The notes: generated by a model from the sequence alone, not told the origin. Counted from the first letter of the stretch, positions 18,452 to 28,140 are shown. The stretch is 64,000 bases of DNA from JAGRMG01 sp047975215 (GCA_047975215.1 JBKEDD010000014.1:1-64000); one strand, 5' to 3'. A program made the numbers and translations.

Positions 18452-20419
18452 ATGATTACCGAACTCGGTCACTTCGCACTCGTCCTGGCCTTCATGGTCG
18501 CGCTGGTTCAGACATTCGTGCCGCTGATCGGTGCGCACCGGCGATGGCAGGGCTGGATGGCCCTGGCCGAACCCGCGGCCACCGCGCAGTTCCTGCTGGT
18601 CGCGATGGCCTTCGCGGCGCTGACCTGGGCGTTCGTGACCTCGGATTTCTCGCTTCGGCTGGTGGTTCTCAACAGCCATTCGGCGAAACCGATGCTGTAC
18701 AAGATCACCGGCGTCTGGGGCAACCACGAGGGGTCGGTTCTGCTCTGGGTGCTGATCGTGGCCCTGTTCGGGGCGACGGCGGCCTGGTTCGGGGCCGGGT
18801 TGCCGCCGACGCTGAAGGCCCGCGTGCTGGCGGTGCAAGGTTCGATCGGGGCGGCGTTCCTGGGTTTCGTGCTGTTCACCTCGAACCCGTTCGAGCGGCT
18901 GGAGGTGGCCCCCTTCGACGGGCAGGGGCTGAACCCGCTGTTGCAGGATCCAGGCCTCGCGTTTCATCCGCCGTTTCTCTATCTCGGTTATGTCGGTCTC
19001 AGCATGGCGTTCTCCTTTGCCGTGGCGGCGCTGATCGAGGGCCGGGTCGATGCGGCGTGGGCGCGCTGGGTGCGGCCCTGGACGCTGGCCGCCTGGGTCT
19101 TCCTGACCGTGGGCATCGCGCTGGGTTCGTGGTGGGCCTATTACGAACTGGGCTGGGGCGGGTTCTGGTTCTGGGATCCGGTGGAAAACGCCTCGTTCAT
19201 GCCCTGGCTTCTGGCGGCGGCCCTGCTGCATTCGGCAATCGTGGTGGAAAAGCGCGAATCGCTGAAAAGCTGGACCATCCTTCTGGCGATCCTGGCTTTC
19301 GGGTTCTCGCTGATCGGCACGTTCATCGTGCGCTCGGGCCTTCTGACATCGGTGCACGCCTTTGCCAGCGATCCCCGGCGCGGGGTGTTCATCCTGGCCC
19401 TGCTGGTATTGTTCACCGGCGGCGCGCTGACCCTGTTCGCGGCACGCGCCCGGGCAATGGAGGCGCGCGGCGTTTTCGGTCTGGTCAGCCGCGAAAGCGC
19501 GCTGGTGGTCAACAACATCCTGCTGGCGGTCAGTTGTTTCGTGGTGTTCTTCGGAACCATGTGGCCGATCGCGGCAGAGATGTTCTTTGACCGCAAGCTG
19601 AGCGTCGGCGCGCCCTATTTCAATGCCGCCTTCACGCCCTTCATGGTGGTGCTGGGGCTGGTGCTGCCGGTTGGCGCGATGCTGCCCTGGAAGCGGGGAC
19701 GGCTGGGCCGGGTCATCTGGTCGCTGCGCTATGCCGGGATGCTGGCGGTGGCGCTGGCCGCCCTGGTCTGGGCGATGCAGGCCGACAAGACCGCGCTGGG
19801 TCCGGTGGGTCTGCTGGTCGGATCCTGGGTGGTGTTCGGCGCGCTGGTCGATCTGTGGTCGCGCACCGGGCGCGGTTCGGGCCGGCTGCTGAGGCTGCGG
19901 CGGCTGCCGCGCGCCGACTGGGGCAAGGCGGTGGCGCATTGCGGCCTGGGCGTCACGATCTTCGCCATTGCCGGGCTGACCGCATGGGAAGTCGAGGATA
20001 TCCGTGTGACCCGGATCGGCCAGCCCTTCGAGGTGGGCGGTTTCACCCTGACCCTGGACAAGGTCGAACAGGTACAGGGGCCGAACTATGTCTCGACCAT
20101 GGGTTTCGTGAGTCTCGACAAGAACGGCAGGCGGCAGGCGGTGCTGCGTCCCGAGAAGCGCGACTATTCGGTAAGCCGGATGCCGACCACCGAGGCCGCG
20201 ATCGACTACCGGTTCCTGCGCGATGTCTATGTGGTGATCGGCGATGCTCAGGATGACGGAAGTTGGGCCATGCGCACCTATATCAAACCGCTGGCGAACT
20301 GGATCTGGGGCGGCTGCCTGTTGATGGCACTTGGCGGATTGCTGAGCCTGAGCGACCGCCGCTTCCGCGTGGCTGCGGGGTCGCGGCGCGCGCGGGCGGC
20401 CGGGGTGGCGGCCGAATGA
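18452..20419 (+). CDS. ccmF: Cytochrome c heme lyase subunit CcmF
   Basis: A 655-residue polytopic membrane protein that joins heme, delivered by CcmE, to apocytochrome c. The start at 18452 (MITELGHFALVLAF) is the family start. WGNHEGSVLLWVL and the tryptophan-rich WGGFWFWDPVENASF (WWD domain) are present, with many membrane helices and a periplasmic region near the end. The last codon overlaps the ccmH start (ATGA), so the two are translationally coupled. Confidence 0.95.
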   Translation: MITELGHFALVLAFMVALVQTFVPLIGAHRRWQGWMALAEPAATAQFLLVAMAFAALTWAFVTSDFSLRLVVLNSHSAKPMLYKITGVWGNHEGSVLLWVLIVALFGATAAWFGAGLPPTLKARVLAVQGSIGAAFLGFVLFTSNPFERLEVAPFDGQGLNPLLQDPGLAFHPPFLYLGYVGLSMAFSFAVAALIEGRVDAAWARWVRPWTLAAWVFLTVGIALGSWWAYYELGWGGFWFWDPVENASFMPWLLAAALLHSAIVVEKRESLKSWTILLAILAFGFSLIGTFIVRSGLLTSVHAFASDPRRGVFILALLVLFTGGALTLFAARARAMEARGVFGLVSRESALVVNNILLAVSCFVVFFGTMWPIAAEMFFDRKLSVGAPYFNAAFTPFMVVLGLVLPVGAMLPWKRGRLGRVIWSLRYAGMLAVALAALVWAMQADKTALGPVGLLVGSWVVFGALVDLWSRTGRGSGRLLRLRRLPRADWGKAVAHCGLGVTIFAIAGLTAWEVEDIRVTRIGQPFEVGGFTLTLDKVEQVQGPNYVSTMGFVSLDKNGRRQAVLRPEKRDYSVSRMPTTEAAIDYRFLRDVYVVIGDAQDDGSWAMRTYIKPLANWIWGGCLLMALGGLLSLSDRRFRVAAGSRRARAAGVAAE

Positions 20420-20910
20420 CGATGCGGGCGCACAAAGCTGCCCGGGTCTGGGCCGCACTTTGCGCCATGGCGCTGGCGCTTGTCCTCGCCGCCGCGCCGG
20501 TCTTTGCGGTGCAGCCCGACGAGATGCTTGCCGATCCGGTGCTCGAGGCGCGCGCCCGGCAACTGGATCACGAGTTGCGCTGCGTCAAGTGCCGCTCGGA
20601 GGCGATTGCGTCCTCCAATGCCGACTGGGCCGCAGACGCGCGCCGCATCGTGCGCGAACTGATCGCGGGCGGCGCCAGCGACGCCGAGGTCAAGGCGTAT
20701 TTCGTGGACCGCTACGGCGAATACGTGCTGATGGAGCCCAACGCCCGCGGCGCAAACTGGCTGCTGTGGGCGGCGGGGCCGCTGATGCTGCTGATCGCGG
20801 GCGGCGCGGGCGTGGTCTATCTGCGCCGCCGGGCGCAGGGTTCGCCCGCCCAGGAAGCGGCCCTGAGCGCGCAGGAACAGGACCGGTTGCGGCAAATCCT
20901 GGACGAGTGA
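20416..20910 (+). CDS. ccmH: Cytochrome c maturation protein CcmH (CycL)
   Basis: A 164-residue protein that reduces apocytochrome c before heme ligation. It has a signal peptide (to about residue 31), the redox motif LRCVKCRSEAIASSNADWA (CxxC at about 55-58), and a C-terminal membrane helix (about 115-135). The start overlaps the ccmF stop by four bases; a second Met two codons on is an alternative. The CxxC middle residues (VK) and the following RSEA differ from the common LVCQNQS, a modest variation. No ccmI follows; the next gene is an enoyl-CoA hydratase. Confidence 0.93.
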   Translation: MTMRAHKAARVWAALCAMALALVLAAAPVFAVQPDEMLADPVLEARARQLDHELRCVKCRSEAIASSNADWAADARRIVRELIAGGASDAEVKAYFVDRYGEYVLMEPNARGANWLLWAAGPLMLLIAGGAGVVYLRRRAQGSPAQEAALSAQEQDRLRQILDE

Positions 20911-20981
20911 CGCGCGGTTGCGCTTTTCCCGGGTGCGCGTTTACTGCACGGTGCGGCGAAAGTTCAACGCGCGGGGGGGCC

Positions 20982-21758
20982 ATGGACTCTCAGACGATTA
21001 CCCTTGAGGTTACGGACGGGCTGGCGGTTCTGACGCTGAACCGGCCCGACAGGATGAACGCGCTGACGGCGCAGATGCGCGCAGAGATCGCCCATGCCAT
21101 GACGGCGGCGGCGGGGCAGGCGCGTGCCGTGGTGCTGACCGGCGCGGGGGCCGCGTTCTGCACCGGTCAGGATCTGGGCGATGCCGCCAATGCCGGCAAG
21201 ATCGACATGGAGCGCGCGCTGCGCGACGAATACGAACCGATGCTGGCGTCGATCCACGATTGCCCGGTTCCGACCATTTCCGCCGTGAACGGCCCGGCGG
21301 CCGGGGCAGGGGCCAATCTGGCCCTCTGCGCGGATGTGGTGATCGCCGCGCAAAGCGCCTATTTCCTTCAGGCGTTCGCCCGGATCGGCCTGATGCCCGA
21401 TGCCGGCGGCACCTGGTTCCTTCCCCGCAACATGGGCATGGCCAAGGCCATGGGGGCGGCGCTTTTCGCCGACCGGATCAGCGCCCGGCAGGCCGACGAC
21501 TGGGGCATGATCTGGGAGGCGGTGCCCGATGACGAATTCGATGCCCGCTGGCGCGAGCGCGCGGCCTATCTGGCGAACGGTCCCACCGCTGCCTTCAGGG
21601 CGATCAAGCAGGCGGTGCGCGGTAGTTTCGACAACCCCCTGGCCGAACAGCTCAAGATCGAGGCGCATCTTCAGGGCGGTTGCGGGCGCACGCGCGATTT
21701 CCGCGAAGGCGTGGTCGCGTTCCTGCAAAAGCGCCCGGCGAAATTCGAGGGGCGCTGA
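20982..21758 (+). CDS. Enoyl-CoA hydratase/isomerase family protein (PaaG-like)
   Basis: A 258-residue crotonase-fold enzyme of acyl-CoA metabolism. Recognisable are LTLNRPDRMNALT near the start, the oxyanion-hole segments GAAFCTGQDL (about 57-66) and NGPAAGAGANLAL (about 103-115), and ARIGLMPDAGGTWFLPR with the catalytic-region acidic residue. The GQDL and PDAGGTWFLPR forms resemble 2-(1,2-epoxyphenyl)acetyl-CoA isomerase (PaaG), but no other phenylacetate gene is nearby, so the substrate is uncertain. The start is the Met after a GC-rich leader at 20982. Confidence 0.88.
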   Translation: MDSQTITLEVTDGLAVLTLNRPDRMNALTAQMRAEIAHAMTAAAGQARAVVLTGAGAAFCTGQDLGDAANAGKIDMERALRDEYEPMLASIHDCPVPTISAVNGPAAGAGANLALCADVVIAAQSAYFLQAFARIGLMPDAGGTWFLPRNMGMAKAMGAALFADRISARQADDWGMIWEAVPDDEFDARWRERAAYLANGPTAAFRAIKQAVRGSFDNPLAEQLKIEAHLQGGCGRTRDFREGVVAFLQKRPAKFEGR

Positions 21759-21836
21759 GAGGCCCGGCCTTGCGGTAGGGCCGGATCGCCGGGAAGGTGT
21801 TGACAGACCTGTGCATAGCGCGTGCCATTGGCCATC

Positions 21837-23396
21837 ATGACGGACATGCCCGCCCTTTCTTCCGCTGCAATGCTGGAACATCTGACCGGCGCCAGTCGCG
21901 GCAGTTGTTCCTGGATTGCGGCGGCCAGGACGGGCGCATGGCTGGCCGGCGACGGGCGGTTGCGGCTGGCCGGTCACGATGACGGCCCGGAGGGGACGGT
22001 ATTGGCGGCGCGGTTCTTTCGCGCCGGGGCGGGGTTTGCGATCGAGGCACCAGAAGGGGCCGAGCTGTGGATCAACGGCAAACCCGTTAGCCGGGCCGAA
22101 CTGCATCATCTCGACATGATCGAATTCGGCGATACCGGGCCGCTGTCACGGTTCCGGGTGTATGACGAAAACCACCGGCCCCGTGCCACCGTCGGCGACA
22201 TCCTGGGCGGTACGGTTTCATACATGCGCACCAGCCGGCGGCCGCTGCCCCGGCGCATGTCGCACGCGGCGGCGAATACGGCGCGGCGGCTGTTGGCGGA
22301 TACGACAGTGCTGTTTCGCGGTGGCGTCCTGCTGGCGCTTGCCGTGCTCGCCATCGGTGTTTACGGGCAGTACCGCGCCTCGCAACGTCTGGCCGACGAG
22401 ATCGAAAGCCGCGATCTGCAAGTCGAGACCATCGCCGCGGCCCTGGCCGAAGCGCGCCGCGACGCGATCCGCGAAAGCGACCTGGAAGAACTGAGCCTCG
22501 ATCTGCGCGCCCGGATGCAGGCCACGTCCGAGCGGCTGCAAACGCTCGAGGCGCGATCGGGGGCGGCGGCGCGCATCATTGCGCAAACAGCCGGTTCGGT
22601 GGCCTTCCTGCAGGGTGGCTACGGGCTGCGCGACGGCGAAAGCGGCCGCATGCTGCGCCGCGCGCTCGGGGCTGACGGCGTGCCGCTGATAGGGCCGGGC
22701 GGTCAACCCCTGCTGACGCTAGATGGCGAGGGGCCGGTGGCCGAGGTGCAATTCAACGGCACCGGCTTTCTGGTCGGGGAGGGCGCCGTGCTGATCACCA
22801 ACCGCCATGTGGCCCGGCCGTGGGAAAAGAGCCCCGGCATGCGTCTGCCCTCGGAGTCGATGGAGCCTGTGCTGACCCGCTTCATCGCCTATTTTCCCGG
22901 TCGCGCCGAACCGGTGGAACTGATCGAGGCGGGGCTTTCGGAGGTCGCCGATCTTGCGGTTCTGGTCCCGAAGGAAGGCAGTTTCGCGCCCGGCGGGCTG
23001 GCTCTCGCGGCGGCGCCGCCGCGGCCGGGCGAACAGGTCATCGTGATGGGCTATCCGACCGGGCTGATGTCGCTCCTGGCGCAATCGGGGCCCGGATTCG
23101 TCGAGGATTTGCGCGCCGCCGGCGAAACCGGGTTCTGGGCCGTGGCGGCGCGGCTGGCCGCATCGGGGCTGATCGCCCCGCTGTCCAGCGGCGGCATCGT
23201 CGGGCAGGCGACCGCGGCGGCCATCGTCTATGACGCGGAAACCACCCATGGCGGAAGCGGCGGACCGGTGCTGAACCTGCGCGGCGAGGTGGTGGCGGTC
23301 AATGCCGCGATCATCCCGGAATTCGGCGGGTCGAACCTGGGCGTGCCGCCGGCCCGGATCTTGCCGATGCTGGAGGCTTTGGCGCCGGAGGGCTGA
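21837..23396 (+). CDS. FHA-like/membrane/trypsin-like serine protease
   Basis: A 519-residue protein with an unusual order. Residues 1-110 look like a degenerate forkhead-associated sandwich (INGKPVSRAELHHLDMIEFG). A membrane helix follows at 161-179, then a coiled coil (about 183-245), then a trypsin-like protease with the triad H324 (TNRHVA), D372 (VADLAVL) and S474 (THGGSGGPVLN). The topology implies a cytoplasmic FHA-like sensor and a periplasmic protease. Several in-frame Mets exist near the start (21822, 21837, 21846); I chose 21837. The FHA-like part lacks the canonical phosphothreonine-binding Arg and SxxH, so ligand binding is doubtful. Confidence 0.85.
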   Translation: MTDMPALSSAAMLEHLTGASRGSCSWIAAARTGAWLAGDGRLRLAGHDDGPEGTVLAARFFRAGAGFAIEAPEGAELWINGKPVSRAELHHLDMIEFGDTGPLSRFRVYDENHRPRATVGDILGGTVSYMRTSRRPLPRRMSHAAANTARRLLADTTVLFRGGVLLALAVLAIGVYGQYRASQRLADEIESRDLQVETIAAALAEARRDAIRESDLEELSLDLRARMQATSERLQTLEARSGAAARIIAQTAGSVAFLQGGYGLRDGESGRMLRRALGADGVPLIGPGGQPLLTLDGEGPVAEVQFNGTGFLVGEGAVLITNRHVARPWEKSPGMRLPSESMEPVLTRFIAYFPGRAEPVELIEAGLSEVADLAVLVPKEGSFAPGGLALAAAPPRPGEQVIVMGYPTGLMSLLAQSGPGFVEDLRAAGETGFWAVAARLAASGLIAPLSSGGIVGQATAAAIVYDAETTHGGSGGPVLNLRGEVVAVNAAIIPEFGGSNLGVPPARILPMLEALAPEG

Positions 23397-23416
23397 TTGC
23401 CCCCCGGCCACACGGC

Positions 23417-23890
23417 TCAGCCGGTGAAGTCCGCCGGTTCCGCACCGGCCAGCGCCACCAGCCGCGCCGGGTCGATCGCAAAGACATGATGCGGCGTGCC
23501 GGCGGCGGCCCAGACCTCGGCAAATGCCGACAGGCGCGGATCGGCGAAGGCGCGAATCGGGTTCAGGTGGCCGACCGGGGCGACCCCGCCGATTGCGAAC
23601 CCGGTCTGTGCGCGCACCAGCGCGGCGTCGGCCTTGCCCAGCGGTTCACCGGCCACCGTGGCTGCCTTGGCTGCATCGACGCGGTTGCCGCCCGCGGTCA
23701 GGAACAGGATCGCCGCGCCGCTGTCGCTGCCGCGAAAGATGATCGACTTGACGATCTGGTCCAACTCGCAGCCGACCGCCTGCGCCGCATCTGCGGCGGT
23801 CCGCGCAAGGGGGGTTTCGCGGATTTCCGGCGTGAGGCCGGCCTCCTCAAGGGCGGTGCGGACGCGTTTGAGGCTCTTGCTCTTGCTCAT
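23417..23890 (-). CDS. YbaK/EbsC family aminoacyl-tRNA deacylase
   Basis: A 157-residue stand-alone editing domain related to ProRS INS domains; such proteins remove wrongly charged amino acids (often Cys from tRNA-Pro). The conserved lysine is in DQIVKSIIF (about residue 48), followed by ILFLTAGGNRVD and the glycine-rich FAIGGVAPVGHL (about 98-109). The start at 23890 is the Met of MSKSKSLKR. It faces glnE divergently. The family assignment is clear; the exact substrate tRNA is not. Confidence 0.9.
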   Translation of the reverse strand: MSKSKSLKRVRTALEEAGLTPEIRETPLARTAADAAQAVGCELDQIVKSIIFRGSDSGAAILFLTAGGNRVDAAKAATVAGEPLGKADAALVRAQTGFAIGGVAPVGHLNPIRAFADPRLSAFAEVWAAAGTPHHVFAIDPARLVALAGAEPADFTG

Positions 23891-24043
23891 GCCGGTCGTG
23901 CTCCTGTCATCGGTGTCCGGGGCGACACTGCGCCGTCGGGCGGGGCAAAGGCAATCCCCCCGATGCGCGGCGGGCAGGGCATTGTCCCTTGAGATGCGTT
24001 CACCCGATTGACCCTGCCGTGCCGCCGCAGCATCCTGCGCGGC

Positions 24044-26848
24044 ATGAACCTGTCCCAGCGCATAACCCGCCTTCCCCGCCCCCATGACCCCGAGCTTGGC
24101 GCCAGGGCGGCGGCTGCGGTGCCCGGCCTTGACGGCGATCTCGCCGCGCTGGTCGCGGGCGCGGGCGGATCCAGCCCCTATCTGGGCGGGCTGATCGCGG
24201 CCGAGGCGGACTGGCTGCCGCAGGCCCTGGCTGATGCCGAGGCGGGCGTTTCCGCGCTGATGGTCGAATGCGCCGCCCTGCCGCCCGACAGGCTGAAGGC
24301 CGGGCTGCGGCGGGCCAAGCGGCGGCTGGCGCTGCTGGTGGCGCTGGCCGATCTGGCCGGGGCCTGGCCGCTGGAGAAGGTGACCGCCGTTCTGACCGAT
24401 TTCGCCGGGCTGGCATGCGATCTGGCGCTCAAGGCCGAGATCGCGGCGCTGATCAGGCGCGGCAAGCTGCCGGGCATGGGCGAGGATGACGTGGCCGCCG
24501 CGGCCGGGCTGACGGTGCTGGCGATGGGCAAGATGGGCGCGCACGAGTTGAACTATTCGTCGGATATCGACCTGATCTGCCTGTTCGACGAAACCCGCTA
24601 TGAACCGGACGATTTTCACGAGGCGCGCAGCGCGCTGGTGCGCGCCACCCGCAACTTCAGCGCCACGCTGAGCGAGATGACCGCCGAGGGCTATGTGTTC
24701 CGCACCGATCTGCGGCTGCGCCCCGATCCGTCGGTAACGCCGGTCTGCATGTCGATGGCGGCAGCCGAAACCTATTACGAAAGCCTCGGGCGGACATGGG
24801 AGCGGGCGGCCTATATCAAGGCGCGTCCCTGCGCCGGCGATCTGGAGGCGGGGGCGCGCTTTATCAGCACGTTGCGCCCCTTCATCTGGCGTCGGCATCT
24901 GGATTTCGCCGCGATCCAGGATGCCCACGACATGCGCCTGCGGATCCGGCAGAGCAAGGGTACCGGCGGGCCGGGTGCGGTGCCCGGGCACGACATGAAG
25001 CTGGGCCGCGGCGGTATCCGCGAGATCGAGTTCTTCACCCAGACGCGGCAACTGATCGCGGGCGGGCGCGACCCCGATCTGCGCCTGCGCGGTACCGTCG
25101 AGGGGCTGGCGGCGCTGGCGCAGAAGGACTGGGTGCCGCTGGATGTGGTGCAGCGGCTGAGTGATCACTACCGTGCCCATCGCGAGGTCGAACACCGCAT
25201 CCAGATGATCAACGATGCCCAGACCCACAGAATGCCCGCCTCGGCCGACGGGATCGGCCGGGTAGCCTGCCTGATGGGCATGGACAGCGCCGATCTGGTG
25301 GCCGACCTTGGCCGCCGCCTGGCCGAGGTACACGCGCTGACCGAAGGTTTCTTCGCGCCCGAGTCTGTGCCGGCGGCGCCTGCCCCGGCGCCCGGCGTGG
25401 AACTGGATGCGTCGGTACTGGCGCGCTGGCAGGGGTATCCGGCGCTGCGCTCGTCGCGTGCGGCGCATATTTTCGAGGGGCGCATCAAGCCCGAGCTTCT
25501 GAACCGCCTGTCGCGTACCGCCAAACCGGCCGAGGCGCTTCTGGCGCTGGACGGTTTCCTGGCCGGTCTGCCCGCCGGCGTGCAGCTGTTTTCGCTGTTC
25601 GAGGCCAATCCCCAGCTGATCGACCTGCTGGTCGATATCGTCGGCACCAGCGCCGAACTGGCTGGGTATCTGTCGCGCAATTCGGGCGTCTTCGATGCGG
25701 TGATCGGGGGCGATTTTTTCTCCGACTGGCCCGGGCGCGCGAACCTTCTGGCCGAGATCGAGAGGCTGCTTGCGGCCGAGCCCGACTATGAAACGCAGCT
25801 TGATACGGCACGGCGCTGGGCCAAGGAATGGCTGTTCCGGATCGGCGTTCACCATCTGCGCGGGCTGATCGACGCGGTGACGGCGGCATCGCAATACGCC
25901 GATCTGGCCGATGCGGTGATCGCGGCCCTTGCGCCTGCGGTGACGGCCCAGTTCGCGCGACGGCACGGGCCGCCGCCGGGGCGGGGGGCGGCGGTGCTGG
26001 GCATGGGATCGCTGGGGGCGGCGCAACTGACCGCCACTTCCGATCTCGATATCATCGTGATCTACGATCCGGGCGATGCCGAAGCATCGGAGGGCAGCAA
26101 GCCGCTGCCGACCCGCCAGTACTACGCACGGCTGACCCAGGCGCTGATCACCGCGCTGACCGCGCCGATGTCACAGGGGCGGCTTTACGAGGTGGATATG
26201 CGGCTGCGCCCTTCGGGCACGCAGGGCCCGGTGGCAACCAGCCTGACAAGCTTTGCCAACTATCAGGAGAACGAGGCCTGGGTCTGGGAGCATCTGGCGC
26301 TGACGCGCGCGCGCACGATCACGGGCGATGCGTCGCTGTGCGAGGATATCGAGACGCTGCGCAGCACACTGCTGGCGCTGCCGCGCGACCGGGCGGGCGT
26401 GCTGGGCGAAGTCGCCCGGATGCGCGGCCGGATCGCCGCGGCCAGGGCCCCGTCAAGCGTCTGGGATGTCAAGACCGGGCCGGGCCGGTTGCAGGATGTC
26501 GAACTCGTGGCGCAGGCCGGGGCGCTGCTTTCGGCCAGCCCCGCCCGCGACGTTGCCAGCGGGCTGCGGGGCGCGGTCGCGGGCGGTTGGCTTGGCGAGG
26601 CCGAGGGTGAGAGCCTGCGCGCGGCGCATGCGCTCTACTGGTCGGTGCATACCGCCACGCGGCTGATCTCGGTCGGCGGGATAGACGACGGCGCCGCCAT
26701 CGGCGAGGGCGGCGCCGCCTTTTTGTGCCGCACCACCGGATTTGACGATATCGCGGCATTGCAGGGCGCGCTCGAGGCGGCCTATGCCGGGACGGCGGCG
26801 ATCATCGACGCGGCGCTTGCACGAGAGGGGGCGATGGATGAAGGGTGA
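24044..26848 (+). CDS. glnE: Glutamine synthetase adenylyltransferase/deadenylase
   Basis: A 934-residue bifunctional enzyme that adds and removes AMP on glutamine synthetase, tuning nitrogen assimilation with PII proteins. Two nucleotidyltransferase domains are visible: the first with MGKMGAHELNYSSDIDLI (about residues 163-180) and the second with MGSLGAAQLTATSDLDIIVI (about 653-672), each with the paired metal-binding aspartates. The start at 24044 gives MNLSQRITRLPRPHD; twelve residues upstream to an earlier Met are unconserved. A small gene overlaps the end by 11 bases. Confidence 0.95.
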   Translation: MNLSQRITRLPRPHDPELGARAAAAVPGLDGDLAALVAGAGGSSPYLGGLIAAEADWLPQALADAEAGVSALMVECAALPPDRLKAGLRRAKRRLALLVALADLAGAWPLEKVTAVLTDFAGLACDLALKAEIAALIRRGKLPGMGEDDVAAAAGLTVLAMGKMGAHELNYSSDIDLICLFDETRYEPDDFHEARSALVRATRNFSATLSEMTAEGYVFRTDLRLRPDPSVTPVCMSMAAAETYYESLGRTWERAAYIKARPCAGDLEAGARFISTLRPFIWRRHLDFAAIQDAHDMRLRIRQSKGTGGPGAVPGHDMKLGRGGIREIEFFTQTRQLIAGGRDPDLRLRGTVEGLAALAQKDWVPLDVVQRLSDHYRAHREVEHRIQMINDAQTHRMPASADGIGRVACLMGMDSADLVADLGRRLAEVHALTEGFFAPESVPAAPAPAPGVELDASVLARWQGYPALRSSRAAHIFEGRIKPELLNRLSRTAKPAEALLALDGFLAGLPAGVQLFSLFEANPQLIDLLVDIVGTSAELAGYLSRNSGVFDAVIGGDFFSDWPGRANLLAEIERLLAAEPDYETQLDTARRWAKEWLFRIGVHHLRGLIDAVTAASQYADLADAVIAALAPAVTAQFARRHGPPPGRGAAVLGMGSLGAAQLTATSDLDIIVIYDPGDAEASEGSKPLPTRQYYARLTQALITALTAPMSQGRLYEVDMRLRPSGTQGPVATSLTSFANYQENEAWVWEHLALTRARTITGDASLCEDIETLRSTLLALPRDRAGVLGEVARMRGRIAAARAPSSVWDVKTGPGRLQDVELVAQAGALLSASPARDVASGLRGAVAGGWLGEAEGESLRAAHALYWSVHTATRLISVGGIDDGAAIGEGGAAFLCRTTGFDDIAALQGALEAAYAGTAAIIDAALAREGAMDEG

Positions 26849-27110
26849 TCCACGGCTCGACCCCAAGGGGCTGATCCGCGAAGCCTACCGGATCGAGGGC
26901 ATCACGGACGCGCAATGCCGCAGCATCTTTCTGGACTGGGCGCTGAGCCTGCCCGACGCAACCGCCCCCGGCGCGGCACTGCGCGAGTTGCTGGCCCTTC
27001 ATGGCACTGACGCCCCCGGCCATCCGATGTCGCAGGTCATGCGCGACGGGCTGACCACGATGTCGGTCCCGCGCCGGCGCGGCGGCTGGCGCTCGCGCAA
27101 TCGCAACTGA
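26838..27110 (+). CDS. Small conserved-looking hypothetical protein downstream of glnE
   Basis: A 90-residue acidic/basic mixed protein (MKGDPRLDPKGLIREAYRIE) starting inside the last codons of glnE in another frame, 11 bases of overlap. The codons show the high third-position GC of neighbouring genes, and the frame overlap implies coupling to glnE. No membrane segment or known motif is seen; the last 15 residues are Arg-rich (PRRRGGWRSRNRN). Function unknown. Confidence 0.72.
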   Translation: MKGDPRLDPKGLIREAYRIEGITDAQCRSIFLDWALSLPDATAPGAALRELLALHGTDAPGHPMSQVMRDGLTTMSVPRRRGGWRSRNRN

Positions 27111-27395
27111 CCGGATTGCCGCGGACCGGCCGGCCCCGAGCGTGGTTCTTCGTTGCCGGATTCAGAGCGGCAAACCTGGTTCCCCGAATCCCGAGTGCGC
27201 AACATGGGTCAATCGCCCCCCGGATCGCTTGTGGTCCGGTTCGCACCCGGCCCGGGCGTTTCTGAAGCACATGCGCAAGGCCGTTCCCTACCGCATCCCT
27301 ATGATCCTGGCCGAATTTCTATCCCGATCCGGGTATCGCGCATGTATGAAGGGGCGTGCGCATCGGGTGCGCATCCTGAAACCCGCGGGTGAAAC

Positions 27396-28049
27396 ATGCC
27401 GAAGAGTGAATATTCAGACTTGCGCAACCAGATCATCGCAGGGTGCCGGTTGATGCAGCAACAGGGTCTGATCCTGGGAACCGCGGGGAATATCAGTGTC
27501 CGCGTCGACGATGGATTGCTGCTGACGCCGACCGGCATCGCGTATGACGATCTCGTCCCCGAACAGATCGTGCAGATGAACTGGGACGGAACATTCGCCG
27601 GCGATGTCCTGCCAACCAGCGAGTGGCGCTTCCATCGTGATATTCTGGCCGCGCGCAGCGATCTGAACGCGGTCGTGCATACCCATTCCAGAAATGCGAC
27701 CGCGGTTTCGATCCTCAATCGGGATATTCCGCCAATCCACTACATGATTGCCGCGGCGGGCGGGGCAAGCATCAGGTGTTCGGGCTATGCGACGTTCGGC
27801 ACGCAAGAACTGTCCGATCTTGCGCTGGCGGCGCTCAGCGGGCGAAGGGCGTGCCTGCTGGCGCATCACGGGGTTATCGCGGCCCATGCCTCGCTGGACG
27901 AGGCGCTGACGCTGGCGCAGACGGTCGAGGAATTGGCCGCGCTGTATCTCGCCTGTCTCGGCACGGGCGAGGTGCCGGTTCTGGGGCAAAGCGAAATCGA
28001 TGTGGTTGTGCAAAAGTACGAGAGCTACGGCCAGCAGAAACCGGGATAG
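27396..28049 (+). CDS. Class II aldolase/adducin family protein (fuculose-phosphate aldolase-like)
   Basis: A 217-residue zinc-dependent aldolase or epimerase. The glycine/asparagine substrate motif is GTAGNISVR (28-36), the catalytic Glu is in TSEWRFH (E76), and zinc ligands are H95 and H97 (VVHTHS) and H157/H158 (LLAHHGV). Likely cytosolic, acting on a phosphosugar or related carbonyl compound. The upstream 285 bases (27111-27395) hold no gene or clear site. It converges on glpD, so no operon partner suggests its substrate. Confidence 0.88.
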   Translation: MPKSEYSDLRNQIIAGCRLMQQQGLILGTAGNISVRVDDGLLLTPTGIAYDDLVPEQIVQMNWDGTFAGDVLPTSEWRFHRDILAARSDLNAVVHTHSRNATAVSILNRDIPPIHYMIAAAGGASIRCSGYATFGTQELSDLALAALSGRRACLLAHHGVIAAHASLDEALTLAQTVEELAALYLACLGTGEVPVLGQSEIDVVVQKYESYGQQKPG

Positions 28050-28140
28050 GCGCATCGCGGCCAATGGCCGACCGCACCGGCCCGAACGCGCCGGCCGATA
28101 TCGCACGAAGGCGGGGCCGAATGGCGAAAATTAACGTTGA

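Noticed and set aside
17738..20458. A 906-codon leftward frame antisense to the holin and ccmF
   Set aside because: Long only because stop codons are rare in GC-rich antisense frames; repeated Gln/Arg/His-rich content and no motif.
21800..21828. TTGACA-N17-TGCCAT promoter-like sequence before the FHA/protease gene
   Set aside because: Good -35 but weak -10, and it would give an almost leaderless transcript; evidence insufficient.
23891..26026. A long leftward extension of the YbaK-type protein antisense to glnE
   Set aside because: The YbaK start (MSKSKSLKR at 23890) is the family start; upstream sequence is antisense to glnE and unrelated.
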